Source: Streptomyces rishiriensis (GTDB lineage Bacteria; Actinomycetota; Actinomycetes; Streptomycetales; Streptomycetaceae). Taken from it: a stretch of DNA of 64,000 nt. Positions 7,999 to 16,666 of the stretch are shown one piece after another. The DNA is taken from assembly GCF_003112535.1 (NCBI RefSeq), contig NZ_BEWA01000012.1, forward strand, positions 186,001 through 250,000. Reading direction: 5' to 3'. The notes under the pieces were generated by a model. It searched no databases and was not told the DNA's origin. It saw only the letters and a program-made list of their open reading frames with translations. Within the stretch, counting starts at the first letter, position 1, and each line of letters begins with the position of its first letter. Both the position numbers and the translations under genes were made by a program.

Positions 7999-8964
7999 AT
8001 GCTGAACAACGTGGCCGCGATCCTGCTGGACGGTGTGCACCCCTTCGAACTGGGCGTCGTCTGCGAGGTCTTCGGGATCGACCGCAGCGACGAGGGGCTG
8101 CCGGTCTACGACTTCGCCGTCGCCTCCGCGGAGGGCCGGACGCTGAGCACTCACGCGGGCTTCACCCTGGGCACCGAGCACGGGCTCGAACGGCTGGAGA
8201 GCGCCGACCTGATCGCCGTCCCCGCCGGGGAGACGTACGGCAGCCGCGCGTTCCCGCCGGAGCTGCTCGACGCGCTGCGCCGGGCCGTGGACCGGGGCAC
8301 GCGCGTGCTCAGCGTCTGCTCCGGGGCGTTCGTGCTGGCCGCGGCGGGCCTGCTGGACGGGCGGCGCTGCGCGGTGCACTGGCGGCACGCCGAGCAGCTG
8401 GCCCGGCAGTATCCGCGCACGACGGTCGAACCCGACGTGCTCTACGTCGACGAGGACCCGGTGATCACCTCGGCCGGGACGGCCGCCGGCATCGACGCCT
8501 GTCTGCACATCGTCCGCAAGGAGCAGGGCCCCGAGATCGCCAACCGGATCGCCCGGCGGATGGTGGTGCCGCCGCACCGGGACGGCGGCCAGGCCCAGTA
8601 CATCGAGCGGCCGTTGCCCCGGTCGCGGTGCGACACCGTCGGCGAGGTGCTCGCCTGGATGGAGCAGCACCTCGACGAGGAGGTCACCGTCGAGCAGCTC
8701 GCCGGACGGGCCCACATGTCCCCGCGCACCTTCGCCCGGCGCTTCCAGCAGGAGACGGGCACGACCCCCTATCGGTGGCTGCTGCGCCAGCGGGTGCTGC
8801 TGGCGCAGCAGCTGCTGGAGGCGACGGACGAGACGGTGGACGCGATCGCCTGGCGCGCCGGGTTCGGCACGGCGGGCGCGCTGCGCCACCAGTTCGTGCA
8901 GGCGCTGGGGACGACCCCCCACGCCTACCGACGCACGTTCCGCGGTCCGCGGGCCGTGGCCTGA
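7999..8964 (+). CDS. nrdS: AraC/GlxA-family regulator NrdS
   Basis: 321 aa: an N-terminal DJ-1/PfpI-type domain (about 1-190, with the nucleophile-elbow-like VCSGAFVLA) and a C-terminal AraC double helix-turn-helix (about 225-315, VEQLAGRAHMSPRTFARRFQ and IAWRAGFGTAGALRHQF). I chose the ATG at 7999, where similarity to GlxA proteins begins; a GTG at 7942 is in frame. In Streptomyces this gene is the third member of nrdABS and is called nrdS; its role is not settled. Converges on the P450 gene with 10 bp between stops. Confidence 0.88.
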   Translation: MLNNVAAILLDGVHPFELGVVCEVFGIDRSDEGLPVYDFAVASAEGRTLSTHAGFTLGTEHGLERLESADLIAVPAGETYGSRAFPPELLDALRRAVDRGTRVLSVCSGAFVLAAAGLLDGRRCAVHWRHAEQLARQYPRTTVEPDVLYVDEDPVITSAGTAAGIDACLHIVRKEQGPEIANRIARRMVVPPHRDGGQAQYIERPLPRSRCDTVGEVLAWMEQHLDEEVTVEQLAGRAHMSPRTFARRFQQETGTTPYRWLLRQRVLLAQQLLEATDETVDAIAWRAGFGTAGALRHQFVQALGTTPHAYRRTFRGPRAVA

Positions 8965-8974
8965 GCCGCGGCTC

Positions 8975-10345
8975 TCACCCCGGTATCGCGCGCAGCAGCA
9001 GCCGGCGCGGCCGGAGCGTGATGCCGATGTGCGTGCGGTTGTCGGAGCCGGGCGCCGGCTCGAAGCGGAACGCGTTCGCCACCACCGCCGTGATCAGCGT
9101 CAGCTCGGCCATCGAGAAGTGGTCACTCGGGCACTTGCGATTGCCGACGCCGAACGGCGTCATGGCGTATTTCGGCAGGTTCGGGGAGCGGCCGGGCAGC
9201 CAGCGGTCGGGGTCGAACTCCGTGTGCCGCTCGTACGACCGCGGATCGCGCTGAACCGCGTACGGGCTGTAGACGATGTCGGCTCCGGCGGGAATGCGGT
9301 ATCCGCCGAGCTCCGTGTCGGTCACCGCGCGCCGGGTCAATATCCATACGGCGGGATACAGCCGCATGGTCTCGACGACGACATTGGCGGTGTGCTGCAG
9401 CTTTCGGACGTCGGCGAATGCGACCGGTCGGTCGCCGACAACGTTTTTCACCTCTTCGCGGATCTTGTCCACCTGATCCGGGTGCTCGGTGAGCACGTGG
9501 AGCAACGACATGACCACTGAGCCGGCGGTTTCGCTGCCCGGGGTGAGTATCGCGACGACCTGGTCGTGGATCTCCTGTTCCCCGATCGGTTCGCCATTCT
9601 CGTCCTTCGCCTCCAGCAAAGCCGTCAGCAAATCGTTCGGTTTTTGACCGGATGCCCTGCGGTCGGCGACGATCTCGTCCACCAGCCGATGCAGATCGGC
9701 CAGCGCCCGGTTGAATTTTCGGTTGGCCGGAACCGGTACCCGATAAAGCGGCCCGAGGGGCACCACCATGCGCTGGTACATACCGGCGAACAGCGTGGCG
9801 AGCGCGGAGGTGATGCGCTCGGACCGGGCGTCCATATAGCTGCCGCGCATCAGACAGCGGGCCGAGATGCGCACGGACACCCGGAAGGCCTCCGCGGTGA
9901 CGTCGAGGATCTCGCCCCGCGTCCAGCGCTCGATGAGCGCGTACGCCTCCTCCTCCATGATCGGCCCGTAGCCGGGGATGGCGTCGAGCCGGAACGCGGG
10001 CTGGATGGTGCGCCGCTGGCGGCGGTGGAGCGGCCCGTTGGCCGTGGCCACGCCCTCCTTGCCGAGCAGGCTCTCCAGGGACTCCCACAGGGGCCCGGAG
10101 ACGATGTAGTCCGGGCTGAGCGCCAGGGCCCCGGTGAGCTCCGGCGCGGTGACGGCGTACACCGTCTTGGGGCCCAGTTTGAGGCCTACGACGTCGCCGT
10201 GGTCGCGCAGCCGGGCCATGAAGGCCAGCGGATCGCGGGCCATCTTCCAGCCGTGCCCGAGGAGCGGGACTCCGCCACCGGCCACCGGTGGCTCACTCGG
10301 TTCCCCGGTCCCGGGGGTCACGGGCTTCACCGACTCGACGGTCAT
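8975..10345 (-). CDS. Cytochrome P450 of the CYP170 family (albaflavenone synthase)
   Basis: 456 aa. Heme ligand Cys405 in FGVGNRKCPSDHF, ExxR in ETMRL, and an I-helix ILTPGSETAGS in which the usual acid-Thr pair is SET. Translation is coupled to the upstream sesquiterpene synthase (ATGA overlap). The S. coelicolor orthologue CYP170A1 oxidises epi-isozizaene in two steps to the antibiotic albaflavenone and has a second, terpene-synthase activity in the same fold. Here the position equivalent to the acidic DDLLT segment reads NDLLT, so the second activity cannot be assumed. The residue after the heme loop Cys is Pro-Ser, not x-Gly, a deviation from the textbook signature. Confidence 0.9.
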   Translation of the reverse strand: MTVESVKPVTPGTGEPSEPPVAGGGVPLLGHGWKMARDPLAFMARLRDHGDVVGLKLGPKTVYAVTAPELTGALALSPDYIVSGPLWESLESLLGKEGVATANGPLHRRQRRTIQPAFRLDAIPGYGPIMEEEAYALIERWTRGEILDVTAEAFRVSVRISARCLMRGSYMDARSERITSALATLFAGMYQRMVVPLGPLYRVPVPANRKFNRALADLHRLVDEIVADRRASGQKPNDLLTALLEAKDENGEPIGEQEIHDQVVAILTPGSETAGSVVMSLLHVLTEHPDQVDKIREEVKNVVGDRPVAFADVRKLQHTANVVVETMRLYPAVWILTRRAVTDTELGGYRIPAGADIVYSPYAVQRDPRSYERHTEFDPDRWLPGRSPNLPKYAMTPFGVGNRKCPSDHFSMAELTLITAVVANAFRFEPAPGSDNRTHIGITLRPRRLLLRAIPG

Positions 10346-11457
10346 TTCTCACCTGCCGCTTCGTTGTTGACGTACGGGGGCGTGGACCGGTCGTCCCAGT
10401 TGTCGACCATGTAACGGCCGGACTCGTGGTGGAACCAGTAGACGGAACTGAACCAGTTGCGCATATTGCCGAGGCAAGCCCTGACGGCGGTGCCGAGTTC
10501 CCTTCCGCGCACCGTCCCGTCGTCGAGCCGGTCGGCGAGCCGCAGGACTTCCGTCTCGACCACGAGGAACTCGGATATGCATTCCTCGATACGTCGGCGG
10601 AGATCTTCGACCGCCTCTTCCAGGGTCATCCCCTCATGGGTGATGAGGCTGATTCCGAGATTGTGCACCTCGTCGCCCGCCAATTCCTTGGGCAGCGAGC
10701 AGAGGTCGTTGTACCAGGCGGCGAATTCCTGACTCAGCAGGGCCGCCCGCCGATAAGCCGGGTGTTTCCGTACCGAGGTCGGGAGTTCGCAGCCCGCACT
10801 CGCCTCCAGCAGATCGGTCCAGATCCAGTGCGCGAAGGTCAGCCGTCGCAGCGCGAGGTATTCCTCGACACCGGGAATGCGCCCTTCGACTCGGTTGTGG
10901 AATTCGCGGTCGTACGCCTCGATCACGGTGTGGAAGTGACGGGCGAACCGCGCGTTCCAGGTGTCGGGAAGGAAGGAGTACAGCCGGGCCGCTCCGTCCG
11001 CGAGCCCGGCGACCAGCGGGTCCGGATGGCGCAGATGAGCCGCCGGGGAGTCCAGAGCCGCGTGCAAGCGGAACCTGAGTCGCCGCCAGGACGAGGCCCG
11101 GTCGTGCACGACGTCACGGTCGTGCCGGTCGTCCCAGACAAAGAACCACGCGCTGAAGTCCGCGATGGCCTGCATGACCTCGTCGGGTGCGCCGAGGTAG
11201 TAGCCCGCCATCAAGTCCGTATAGCACAGACCATCGGCATATTCGGCGACCTTGTCCGCCGGCATCAACCGCTTTTCCAGGAGCCAGGAGCGGGTCTTCT
11301 CCTGCAACCGGGGCCAATACGGATGCAGTTGCCGGGGAAACGCCGCCTCGATGACCGGAAGAGAGAGCGAGGGAGGGACCGCGGGCGCGGCCACCGTCGC
11401 CGTGGTGCTGTATGCGGTGCTGTATGTGGTGCTGTATGGGAAAGCTGGCACGAACAA
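10342..11457 (-). CDS. cyc1: epi-Isozizaene synthase (sesquiterpene cyclase)
   Basis: 371 aa class I terpene cyclase. The Mg2+-binding motifs are intact: DDRHD (109-113) and the NSE triad Asn250/Ser254/Glu258 (NDLCSLPKE). The C-terminal RY pair is present (SGRYMVDNWDD). It cyclises farnesyl diphosphate to epi-isozizaene, the substrate of the coupled P450. The N-terminus contains a low-complexity STTYSTAYSTT segment encoded by 12-bp direct repeats (about 11405-11440), which is not part of the catalytic fold. The gene is the first of a two-gene operon. Confidence 0.93.
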   Translation of the reverse strand: MFVPAFPYSTTYSTAYSTTATVAAPAVPPSLSLPVIEAAFPRQLHPYWPRLQEKTRSWLLEKRLMPADKVAEYADGLCYTDLMAGYYLGAPDEVMQAIADFSAWFFVWDDRHDRDVVHDRASSWRRLRFRLHAALDSPAAHLRHPDPLVAGLADGAARLYSFLPDTWNARFARHFHTVIEAYDREFHNRVEGRIPGVEEYLALRRLTFAHWIWTDLLEASAGCELPTSVRKHPAYRRAALLSQEFAAWYNDLCSLPKELAGDEVHNLGISLITHEGMTLEEAVEDLRRRIEECISEFLVVETEVLRLADRLDDGTVRGRELGTAVRACLGNMRNWFSSVYWFHHESGRYMVDNWDDRSTPPYVNNEAAGEK

Positions 11458-11726
11458 CCCCTCTCAGCCGCCAGTGGGCGCACGCCCCTCCCGCCGTGCC
11501 GGGCGTGCGCCGTTGCGTATCCCCGCACTTCCCCATTCAGCCCTACAACTGACCGTTCTGGGAACGGATTTGCTTCATTCACTACCCCAACATGCCGAGA
11601 ATCCGCCCCCGCGTGACTGGTTACGGATCAGCAGATGTGCGTAAACGGTCGAACGTCCGACGGACACACGAACGACGCCTGACCGGGGCATCCCGGCCAG
11701 GCGTCGTTCGTGTGTGCGGGGTGAAG
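11458..11726. other. Spacer between epi-isozizaene synthase start and def stop
   Basis: 269 bp. It should hold the promoter of the terpene operon (AT-richer stretch around 11520-11590) and it holds the large terminator hairpin of def. No gene is supported here. Confidence 0.6.
11664..11715. terminator. Long perfect hairpin (18-bp stem), def terminator
   Basis: ACACACGAACGACGCCTG (11664-11681) pairs perfectly with 11698-11715, and the loop contains a further CCGGG/CCCGG helix (11683-11696). It begins 12 bp after the def stop. It is also positioned to insulate the terpene operon promoter from the other side. Confidence 0.85.
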
Positions 11727-12377
11727 TCAGTCGTTGGCGACCACGGGGTAGCGGGGCTCGTTCTCGGCCATCTGCCGCAGGGCGTCCTTGCGCTCCCGCT
11801 TGGACAGCCGGTCGATGTAGAGATACCCGTACAGGTGATCGGTCTCGTGCTGCAAACACCGTGCGAAGTACCCGGTGCCGCGCACCTTGATCGGGTTGCC
11901 GTGCTCGTCCTGCCCGGTGACCTCGGCGTAGTCGGGACGGGCGAGCGGCGCGTAGGCGGTGGGCACCGACAGACAGCCCTCGTTGCTGTCGTCCAGCCGC
12001 CGCCGGTCCGCGGGCAGTTCCACCAGCTTGGGGTTGCAGACGACGCCGGTGTGCCGGACGCCGTCGTCGTCGGGGCAGTCGTAGACGAAGACCTTCAGGC
12101 CGACGCCGATCTGGTTGGCGGCCAGGCCCACGCCCTCGGCGGTGTGCTGCGAGGCGAACATGTCCGCGACCAGCTGCCGCAGCTCCTCGTCGAACTCGGT
12201 GACGTCCCTGCACTCCTTGTGCAGCACCGGGTTCCCGACGACGGTGATCGGCCGCGAGACGCCGGCCTCACGCCAGGCCAGCTCGCGCTCCTGCGCCTTC
12301 TCGGTGTCGATGACGAAGCCCTCGTCGTCCACGGGGAGCACGCCCGCGTGCTGCTGATCGGTGTCCTGCTGCGCCAT
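11727..12377 (-). CDS. def: Peptide deformylase
   Basis: 216 aa. Removes the N-formyl group from nascent proteins. All three metal-site motifs are present: GVGLAANQIG (82-91), EGCLS (Cys135) and QHETDH (His177, Glu178, His181). It has about 40 extra N-terminal residues compared with the minimal enzyme, common in actinobacteria. ATG start at 12377 follows a GAGGAAGG box at a rather long distance. Acts on ribosome-bound chains in the cytoplasm. Confidence 0.95.
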   Translation of the reverse strand: MAQQDTDQQHAGVLPVDDEGFVIDTEKAQERELAWREAGVSRPITVVGNPVLHKECRDVTEFDEELRQLVADMFASQHTAEGVGLAANQIGVGLKVFVYDCPDDDGVRHTGVVCNPKLVELPADRRRLDDSNEGCLSVPTAYAPLARPDYAEVTGQDEHGNPIKVRGTGYFARCLQHETDHLYGYLYIDRLSKRERKDALRQMAENEPRYPVVAND

Positions 12378-12493
12378 GACCGACGATGCCTTCCTCAAAC
12401 AGACGGGGGGGGTGAATGCTCGATACAGGGTACGGGCAGCGCCCCCCTCGCAGACGCGGGCCGTACCGATGTGCGACCGGGCCGCGAGACGGG

Positions 12494-13474
12494 TCAGCAC
12501 ACCTCTTCGAGATCCCGCCAGCCCCTCGAATCGGGGCTGTCGGCGACCCATCCGTCCAGCAGCCCGCGGACGAGCGAAGCCGGCGCGGCCACCCCGCACT
12601 CCCGCTCGGGGACCCACAGCTGGCCGTCGGTGCGATGGCCGAGCGGGCCCGGATGCCCCGGCTCGCTGTGGTCGTGCGGGTCGAGATGCTCGCCGTCGCC
12701 CTCGTCGGAGGGCATCCGGGACTCCGAGCACATCCGGCACAGCAGCCGGACCGACGAGGACCAGTCCTCCGCGGCGAACCCCGCGTCGGCGGCCAGCTGC
12801 TCCAGCGCGTCCCGGTCCGACTCGGTGGCCGCCTCCAGCAGGACCACCCAGGTCGGCACCGGGGACGGGGCCCACAGCTCGATCTCGTCGAAGACCGGGT
12901 AGGAGTGGCCGGTCGAGGTGGTCCGCTCGCCGTGCGGCACGCCGTCGTGCAGCACGACCTCGCCCCAGCGCCGCCCGGAGGAGGGCAGCGGGATCGACAG
13001 CACCTCGATGCGGGCGGGGTCCAGCCGCCGCCCCCACACCACCTCGGCCTCGCCCTCGGGCGAGAGCCGCACGGCCGCGCTGCCCAGGTCCATTCCGAGG
13101 GGCTCGCCCGCGCCGGTGGCCTCGCCGGGCACGTGCAGTCCGTACGCCTGCCAGGCGCGGCGGGCCAGCGGCCAGTCCTGCAGCGCGGTGGCGGCGATGC
13201 CGACGTTCCACCAGTCGGGGGCCCCGGCCCCGCGGTCGAGCAGCGCGACGGCCCGCAGACCCGCCGTGCGGGCCTGCTCCCAGTCGTGCCGGAACTTGTG
13301 CAGCAGGGCGAGGTTGAACCAGGACTCGGACAGCCACGGCTCCAGGTCGGCGGCACGTGTCAGCAGCGCGCCCGCGTCCTCGTACCGCCCGTCGCCGATC
13401 AGCGTGAACGCGCGATCGGTGGCCTGCCGCCAGGAGGCGGAGGGCCGGTGCCGTCCCTTGCCGAAGATCCTCAC
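12494..13474 (-). CDS. TPR-repeat protein of unknown function
   Basis: 326 aa from the GTG at 13474 (RIFGKGRHRPSASWRQA...); the frame stays open upstream to an ATG at 13576, but the extra residues look non-coding. Residues about 15-110 form two to three TPR-like helix pairs (ATDRAFTLIGDGRYEDAGALLTRA, PWLSESWFNLALLHKF). The rest is an uncharacterised actinobacterial domain with two CxxC-like cysteines (RLLCRMCSES) and an acidic His/Asp-rich loop. Separated by 116 bp from def and transcribed in the same direction. Confidence 0.8.
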   Translation of the reverse strand: MRIFGKGRHRPSASWRQATDRAFTLIGDGRYEDAGALLTRAADLEPWLSESWFNLALLHKFRHDWEQARTAGLRAVALLDRGAGAPDWWNVGIAATALQDWPLARRAWQAYGLHVPGEATGAGEPLGMDLGSAAVRLSPEGEAEVVWGRRLDPARIEVLSIPLPSSGRRWGEVVLHDGVPHGERTTSTGHSYPVFDEIELWAPSPVPTWVVLLEAATESDRDALEQLAADAGFAAEDWSSSVRLLCRMCSESRMPSDEGDGEHLDPHDHSEPGHPGPLGHRTDGQLWVPERECGVAAPASLVRGLLDGWVADSPDSRGWRDLEEVC

Positions 13475-13579
13475 GATTCCCGCCTGCCAGTTCCGTTCTG
13501 TGGGCTGGCCAGTGCCCCCGGACACTCTCTCCCTCGCATCCAACCACGTGTGGCCGCAGGGCCGCTCATTACCCATGGG

Positions 13580-14851
13580 TTACCCACCCGCGGGCAAGGT
13601 CAGACGGCCTGTGGACAGCACCCTGGCCAGCGCCTCGACGACCTCGGGCGCGTACTCCCCGCCGGTGCCCAGACGCAGCTCCTCCAGGGCGCACAAGGCC
13701 CCGCCCGGACCGCTGCCCCGAACCTTCTCGTCGTATGCGTTCACCACCCGGACTATGCGGGCCGCCACCGGTTGCTCCGGGTAGGGGTCGGCCTGCCGTT
13801 CCACCACCGTCGCCACCTGGGCGCTCGCCCCGGTCTGGCGGACGACGGCCCCGCCGAGCAGCGCGATCCGCCGCTGCTCCGCCGCCGGCAGGCCCGCGGT
13901 GGCCCCGGCCGGGACCGGGTCGACGAGGCTGAGCTGTCCGATGTCGTGCATCAGCGCCGCGTACTCCAGGACGGTCAGCTCGGGCTCCGGCAGTCTCAGA
14001 TCGCGGCCCACGGCCTGGCTCAGGACCGCGACCCGGCGGGCGTGCCCGGCCGGGGTGTATCCGGCGATCTCGGTGGCGCGGGCCAGGGAGGCGATGGTCT
14101 GCCGGTAGGTGGCCCGCACGGCCGCGTACCGGCGCAGGGACAGCTGGGTGAGCAGCAGCGGCACCGAGAACACGGGCAGCGCCCACAGTCCGACCACGGC
14201 GACCGCGAGCGCCATCACCGCGCCCGTCGCGCACACCGCCGAGCCGATCCCGGGCACCGCCCGCAGTTCGTCCCGCAGCAGCGGGGCCAACGGCCAGCCG
14301 GTGCGGGAGCAGGCGAGGGCGGCGGCGACCACGGCGTCGCACAGGACGGTCAGGACCAGCAGCGCCAGCAGCAGCAGCGCGTAGGCGGGACCGCTCCAGC
14401 CGTCGAACGCCCCGCGGTTGTAGAGGGGCTGGAAGCAGACGGCGGCGAACCCGACGGCCAGGACGCGCCGGACCAGGTGGTCGAGGACGGGGCCTTCCCC
14501 GCGTGCCAGATACGGCACGCTGCCCAGCAGGGAGGCGGCGGCGACGACCACGACGACCTGCGCGACCCCGTGGTGGGTGGGGTGTCCGGCCTGCTCCCCG
14601 ACCAGCGCGTACGCCAGCGCGCCGGCCGCGCCGAGCGGCGCGCGCTCACGCGGTCCGGGCCCGTCGGCCGGCGTCTCGACCGGGAGGAGCCGGGGGTCCA
14701 GGAGGGGCAGCTCCCCGACGGCGACCAGGACGCCGAAGGCGAGCGCCATGGGCCGCTGGTCCACGCCGGTCAGGCACGTGACGAGGAGGCCGGCGACGAC
14801 GAGAACGCCGGCGGCGGTGCGCAGGGCGATGAGGGTGCGGCGACCGGTCAT
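13580..14851 (-). CDS. Membrane HD-domain phosphohydrolase (degenerate HD-GYP partner)
   Basis: 423 aa. About seven N-terminal hydrophobic segments (residues 1-245) followed by an HD domain (about 265-410) with the metal pair in ALMHDIGQL. The downstream GYP-type loop is missing or altered, so it may hydrolyse something other than cyclic di-GMP or be inactive. ATG at 14851 overlaps the stop of the upstream HD-GYP gene (ATGA), and the two share the same architecture, which points to a duplicated and diverged pair acting together. Confidence 0.82.
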   Translation of the reverse strand: MTGRRTLIALRTAAGVLVVAGLLVTCLTGVDQRPMALAFGVLVAVGELPLLDPRLLPVETPADGPGPRERAPLGAAGALAYALVGEQAGHPTHHGVAQVVVVVAAASLLGSVPYLARGEGPVLDHLVRRVLAVGFAAVCFQPLYNRGAFDGWSGPAYALLLLALLVLTVLCDAVVAAALACSRTGWPLAPLLRDELRAVPGIGSAVCATGAVMALAVAVVGLWALPVFSVPLLLTQLSLRRYAAVRATYRQTIASLARATEIAGYTPAGHARRVAVLSQAVGRDLRLPEPELTVLEYAALMHDIGQLSLVDPVPAGATAGLPAAEQRRIALLGGAVVRQTGASAQVATVVERQADPYPEQPVAARIVRVVNAYDEKVRGSGPGGALCALEELRLGTGGEYAPEVVEALARVLSTGRLTLPAGG

Positions 14852-16221
14852 CGGCGCGCCTCGGACCGGTCGTCGACGGCCTGCGCGGGGGTGTCGACGG
14901 CCTGCGCGGGGGTGTCGACGGCCTGCGCGGGGGTGTCGGTGGACTGCGCGGGCGAGGGGAGGGGGGGCCGGGTCTCCTCGGCGGTCACCACGGGACGCCA
15001 GCCGTCCCGTTCGACGACCCGGGTCAGCGCCGTGACCATCCGGGGGTCGAAGTGGGCTCCGGCGCACCGGCGCAGCTCCTCCAGGGCCGTCTCGACCGGC
15101 CGGGCGCGGCTGTAGGACCGGGTGGACGTCATCGCGTCGAAGGCGTCCGCGACGGCGACCACGCGCGCGGGCTCCGGGATCTGGGCGCCCGCCAGGCCGT
15201 ACGGATAGCCGGTGCCGTCGATGCGTTCGTGGTGGTGGAGGATCGCCGAGCGGGCCTCGCCGAGGAACGAGATGCCCCGGGTGATCTCGTGCCCGTACTC
15301 GGGGTGCAGCTCGATCACCCGCCGTTCCTCGGGCGTCAGTGGCCCGTTCTTGCGCAACAGGCGGGTGGGCACGCCGAGTTTGCCGACGTCGTGCAGGATG
15401 CCGGCGAAGCGGAGCATTTCGATCCGGGCCTCGTCCATGCCGAGTTCACGGCCGATCATCATCGAGGCCTGTCCGACGCGTTCACTGTGTCCGCGGGTGT
15501 AGCCGTCCTTGATGTCGACGGCCTGCACCAGCGCCCGGATCGTCGCCTGGTGGGCGGCGCGCTCGCGGTGGTACTGCGCGAACACCCACCAGGACACGCC
15601 CATCGGGAACAGCACGAGCAGCGCGGCCACCGGGCCGTAGGGGCTGCGCCACAGCACGGCCGTCATCAGCCCGGCCAGTCCGTGCACGGCGAGGGGTGCG
15701 AGGGAGCGCAGGAACAGCCCGCGGCAGGACTGCCGCAGCGGCAGTCCTTCGGCGAGCGCGAGCATCCCGCCGTCCAGGAGGGCGAGCGCGGCGCAGAAGA
15801 CCAGCACGGCCGCGCCGGCCGGTGCGAGGGCGAAGGGCACGTCCGAGCCGGCGACGGCCTCCCGGCCGCCGAGCGCCCCGTGCACCCGGGACGCCGCCCA
15901 TACGGCGAGCGCCGACTGGGCGGCCCGCCAGATGCGGCGCAGCAGGGCGGGGGGCTGCTCGACGTGCGAGAACAGCGCCCCGAGCAACGGCACCAGGGCG
16001 GCCGCGGGCGGCGCGAGCAGGAACGCGCCGGCGAGCAGCAAGGGGTGGAACGTGCCGGCGAACCTGCGCCGGGCGATCTGCTCGCCCCCGGCGTACAGGG
16101 CGGCGAGCAGGGCGACGGCCCACCAGGGGGTCCGCCCGCCCGGCAGCGGGAGGAGGCAGAGCAGGGCGCCGAGGGCGGCGCAGGCGACGTATCCGCGTGC
16201 CCGCGCCGGAATCCCCTCCAT
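14848..16221 (-). CDS. Membrane HD-GYP phosphodiesterase
   Basis: 457 aa. Six to seven N-terminal membrane helices, then a complete HD-GYP domain (about 235-410): ILHDVGKLGVP, HPEYGHEI, and HHHERIDGTGYPYGL. HD-GYP enzymes usually degrade cyclic di-GMP; the metal ligands are all there. The C-terminal tail has three exact TPAQAVD units encoded by a 21-bp tandem repeat. GGAGG-type ribosome site before the ATG. No GGDEF cyclase gene is in the window. Confidence 0.9.
   Translation of the reverse strand: MEGIPARARGYVACAALGALLCLLPLPGGRTPWWAVALLAALYAGGEQIARRRFAGTFHPLLLAGAFLLAPPAAALVPLLGALFSHVEQPPALLRRIWRAAQSALAVWAASRVHGALGGREAVAGSDVPFALAPAGAAVLVFCAALALLDGGMLALAEGLPLRQSCRGLFLRSLAPLAVHGLAGLMTAVLWRSPYGPVAALLVLFPMGVSWWVFAQYHRERAAHQATIRALVQAVDIKDGYTRGHSERVGQASMMIGRELGMDEARIEMLRFAGILHDVGKLGVPTRLLRKNGPLTPEERRVIELHPEYGHEITRGISFLGEARSAILHHHERIDGTGYPYGLAGAQIPEPARVVAVADAFDAMTSTRSYSRARPVETALEELRRCAGAHFDPRMVTALTRVVERDGWRPVVTAEETRPPLPSPAQSTDTPAQAVDTPAQAVDTPAQAVDDRSEARR
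14872..14940. repeat. 21-bp tandem repeat in the HD-GYP C-terminal tail
   Basis: GTCGACGGCCTGCGCGGGGG plus T, three near-perfect copies and a degenerate fourth. It encodes TPAQAVD repeats after the catalytic domain. The core shares CCTGCGCGG with the 9-bp array at 7755-7799. Confidence 0.9.
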
Positions 16222-16363
16222 GACGCCTCCCCCAGCCGTGCCTGTCCGGGCTCAGGAGCCTAGGACGGCGGGGGGTGGCTTCGCGGGCGTATCACCAGCG
16301 GATTAGCACATTCGGGTGACGCCGACGGTGTCCGGGCCCCGGAGAGGCGGGTTGCGGGCGGGG

Positions 16364-16666
16364 TCAGGACTCCTGCGGCGCGGCGGTCACGTCGTGCTCG
16401 GGGACGGCCTGGCCGGTGCGGATGAGATCCAGTCGCCCGAGGACCTTGGCGCGCAGGTCGCTCGGCACGTCGTCATGCCCGCAGCACCGCTTGACCAGCT
16501 TCTTCACGGCCTCCTCCAGCCCGTACTTCTCCAGGCAGGGGGAGCACTCCTCGAAGTGGTGCTGGAACTTGTCCCGGTCCAGTGGCGGCATCTCGCTGTC
16601 GAGATACTCGTACAGATGGTCGAGGACCTCACTGCAGTCCGTCTCGTGCGGATCTCCGCAGCTCAT
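16364..16666 (-). CDS. rsrA: Redox-sensing zinc anti-sigma factor RsrA
   Basis: 100 aa ZAS protein. The zinc/redox residues sit at the same positions as in the studied S. coelicolor protein: Cys11, His37, Cys41, Cys44, with Cys3, Cys61 and Cys62 also present. Reduced zinc-bound RsrA holds SigR inactive; disulfide formation releases zinc and frees SigR. The ATG overlaps the sigR stop (ATGA), giving matched synthesis of sigma and anti-sigma. Confidence 0.97.
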   Translation of the reverse strand: MSCGDPHETDCSEVLDHLYEYLDSEMPPLDRDKFQHHFEECSPCLEKYGLEEAVKKLVKRCCGHDDVPSDLRAKVLGRLDLIRTGQAVPEHDVTAAPQES

